A DNA stretch of 22,792 bases from NCBI GenBank assembly GCA_045612565.1, contig JAZKZG010000035.1, forward strand, positions 1 to 22,792. The letters are read 5' to 3'. The DNA comes from RGIG9041 sp045612565. Its GTDB lineage: Bacteria > Bacillota > Clostridia > Oscillospirales > QAKW01. Of the stretch, positions 21,016 through 22,792 are shown piece after piece; the stretch's first letter is position 1; each line of letters opens with the position of its first letter. The translations under genes and the position numbers were made by a program. The notes beneath the pieces are model-generated. The model saw only the letters and a list, made by a program, of their open reading frames with translations, was not told the origin of the DNA and ran no database searches.

Positions 21016-21807
21016 ATGGCTGATATGAAACAGCTTCGCACCCGTATAAAAAGTGTTGATTCGACGCTTCATCTCACAAAAGCGATGGGCCTTGTTGCGT
21101 CGTCAAAAATCCGCAGGGCAGGTATTGCCATGGCAAACGCCAAAAACTATCTCGATGCGATAAACGGAATTATGTCAAACCTCACGTCAGAAGGCGCGGC
21201 GCAAAATCCATTTTTGCAAAAACGCGGTGAGCGTACCCTCATAATCGCAATAGCGGGTGACCGCGGTCTTGCAGGGGGATATAACGCAAACGTTTTTCGA
21301 CTGATGCGTGAACTTTCTTATGATAGCACAATCGCAATCGGCAAACGAGCATACGAGCGTTTTGGCGGCGAGTTTATATCATCCGAGCATTTTGATGCAA
21401 AGTGCGCTTTTGATATGGCAAACAAAGTTATTGACGGTTATTTGAACGGCGAGTATGACAAGGTCGGCATTGTGTATACACAGTATGTGTCGATGATGAC
21501 ACAGACCGCTACACTCAAGTGGATTTTACCGCTTGAAAAGACAGCCGCGTCAAATTCATCTGTAATTTTTGAACCCGACCGCGAAACGATACTCAAAACC
21601 GCAATCGTAGAATACGTTGCTGGCAGTATCGCCGCAGGCGTTAAAGAAAGCTTTGCGTCAGAGGTTGCGGCACGTCGTATGGCTATGGACTCGGCGGGCA
21701 AGAACGCACAGCAGATGATTGACGATTTAACTATCGAATATAACACAGCACGACAGGGTGCAATCACACAGGAAATTACTGAAATCGTTGCCGGAAGCGG
21801 TAACTAA
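21016..21807 (+). CDS. atpG: F1Fo ATP synthase subunit gamma
   Basis: A 263-residue central shaft subunit. The N-terminal helix (LRTRIKSVDSTLHLTKAMGLVASSKIRRA), the Rossmann-like middle with AIAGDRGLAGGYNANV, and the C-terminal helix with SEVAARRMAMDSAGKNAQQMI...YNTARQGAITQEITEIVAG are all present. It is somewhat shorter than the usual 280-290 residues, with the shortfall in the middle domain rather than in the shaft helices. GAGG overlapping the atpA stop lies 8 nt before the ATG at 21016. Confidence 0.95.
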   Translation: MADMKQLRTRIKSVDSTLHLTKAMGLVASSKIRRAGIAMANAKNYLDAINGIMSNLTSEGAAQNPFLQKRGERTLIIAIAGDRGLAGGYNANVFRLMRELSYDSTIAIGKRAYERFGGEFISSEHFDAKCAFDMANKVIDGYLNGEYDKVGIVYTQYVSMMTQTATLKWILPLEKTAASNSSVIFEPDRETILKTAIVEYVAGSIAAGVKESFASEVAARRMAMDSAGKNAQQMIDDLTIEYNTARQGAITQEITEIVAGSGN

Positions 21808-21818
21808 GGAGAAATCTT

Positions 21819-22792
21819 ATGAGTAAATTAAATACCGGAACAGTTTGTCAGGTTATGGGACCTGTTGTAGACGTTCGGTTCGACGGCGGGTCTTTACCGC
21901 CGATACTAAATGCGCTTACAATGCAAATCGGTGAGCGCACACTCACAGTTGAGGTGGCACAGCACGTCGGTGACAAAACCGCACGCTGTATCGCGATGTC
22001 GTCAACCGACGGTCTTACACGCGGTACTGTTGTTACCGATACCGATAAGCCTATCAGCGTACCCGTAGGCCGCGAGACTTTAGGCAGAATTTTTAACGTT
22101 CTTGGCGACGCGGTTGATAACAAACCCGCACCTGAAAATACCGAGCGTCACAATATTCACCGCGAACCACCTTCGTACAGCGAACTTTCGACTTCGACCG
22201 AGATTCTTGAAACAGGTATCAAGGTTATCGACCTTATCTGCCCCTATTCAAAGGGCGGTAAAATCGGTCTTTTCGGCGGTGCTGGTGTTGGTAAAACCGT
22301 TCTTATTATGGAACTTATCAACAACATCGCAAAAGAACACGGCGGTCTATCTGTTTTTACAGGCGTAGGTGAGCGTACCCGCGAGGGTAATGACCTTTAT
22401 AACGAAATGCAGCAGTCGGGTGTTATCAATAATACCGCGCTCGTTTACGGACAGATGAACGAGCCACCCGGAGCACGTATGCGTGTGGCACTTTCGGGTC
22501 TTACAATGGCAGAATACTTCCGTGACGAAGAAAATCAGGACGTTCTTTTGTTTATTGATAATATTTTCAGATTTACACAGGCAGGTAGTGAGGTTTCGGC
22601 ACTTCTTGGACGTATGCCGTCAGCCGTTGGTTATCAGCCGACACTTGCAACAGAAATGGGTGCCTTGCAGGAACGTATTACATCTACAAAAAAAGGCTCA
22701 ATCACATCTGTTCAGGCAGTTTACGTACCTGCGGATGACCTTACAGACCCTGCACCGGCAACAACCTTTGCTCACTTAGATGCAACTACAGT
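21819..22792 (+). CDS. atpD: F1Fo ATP synthase subunit beta (3' end beyond window)
   Basis: The first 324 codons of the catalytic subunit; the frame is open to the window edge. It begins MSKLNTGTVCQVMGPVVDVR after AAGGAG. Walker A is GGAGVGKT (153-160), followed by GVGERTREGNDLY with the catalytic Glu, NEPPGARMRVALSGLTMAEY, and Walker B DVLLFIDNIFRFTQAGSEVS, then LLGRMPSAVGYQPTL. All diagnostic parts seen are intact. About 140 residues (end of the nucleotide domain and the C-terminal DELSEED-type region) and the expected atpC (epsilon) gene lie beyond the edge. Confidence 0.97.
   Translation, partial: MSKLNTGTVCQVMGPVVDVRFDGGSLPPILNALTMQIGERTLTVEVAQHVGDKTARCIAMSSTDGLTRGTVVTDTDKPISVPVGRETLGRIFNVLGDAVDNKPAPENTERHNIHREPPSYSELSTSTEILETGIKVIDLICPYSKGGKIGLFGGAGVGKTVLIMELINNIAKEHGGLSVFTGVGERTREGNDLYNEMQQSGVINNTALVYGQMNEPPGARMRVALSGLTMAEYFRDEENQDVLLFIDNIFRFTQAGSEVSALLGRMPSAVGYQPTLATEMGALQERITSTKKGSITSVQAVYVPADDLTDPAPATTFAHLDATT

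Noticed and set aside
1..22792. CRISPR array, prophage, insertion sequence or tRNA
   Set aside because: Reading through the window showed no regularly spaced repeats, transposase or phage protein motifs, terminal inverted repeats with target duplications, or tRNA cloverleaf sequences.

Overview
The window looks like chromosomal DNA of a low-GC, Gram-positive anaerobe of the Clostridia (Bacillota), probably a gut or rumen relative of the Oscillospiraceae/Ruminococcaceae. The grounds are AT-rich DNA, strong GGAG-type ribosome binding sites, TTGACA-17-TATAAT promoters, T-rich hairpin terminators and the gene content. This placement is inferred from style and gene families, not from a database search.

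Layout. (1) 1-180: a 5S rRNA gene with its terminator, presumably the tail of an rRNA operon. (2) 181-807: no intact gene. It holds a decayed small membrane-protein gene, a terminator, two REP-like inverted repeats and a promoter. (3) 808-8004: hydrolase genes. An amidohydrolase and a large exported metallophosphoesterase run on +. A Tim44-like membrane protein and an SGNH esterase run on -. An FAD-dependent oxidoreductase and an endonuclease/exonuclease/phosphatase-fold enzyme run on +. (4) 8043-12067, all on -: a tightly spaced run reading P-loop kinase, two tandem paralogous four-helix membrane proteins, a DUF3784 protein, then a GH94 glycoside phosphorylase. (5) 12068-14911 on +: a metal-resistance operon with a CadC/SmtB-type ArsR regulator, a free-standing HMA metallochaperone and a Zn/Cd/Pb-type P1B ATPase, behind a promoter with a perfect TGAACA-type operator. 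(6) 14950-16755 on -: a cytoplasmic GH36 alpha-galactosidase. (7) 16824-22792 on +: the F1Fo ATP synthase operon in the order atpI-like, B, E, F, H, A, G, D. atpD runs off the window edge.

How the genes work together. GH94 and GH36 suggest intracellular use of imported oligosaccharides, but no transporter or sugar regulator is visible here. The metal operon reads as self-contained: the regulator senses Zn/Cd/Pb, releases the operator and induces the chaperone and efflux pump. The ATP synthase c subunit has a second carboxylate in helix 1 plus an ETT..Y motif in helix 2, which points to Na+ coupling through a two-carboxylate site.

No CRISPR array, phage, transposase or tRNA was seen. The least explained part is the kinase / tandem membrane-protein / DUF3784 run. 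The most specific biochemical prediction is the two-carboxylate c ring.
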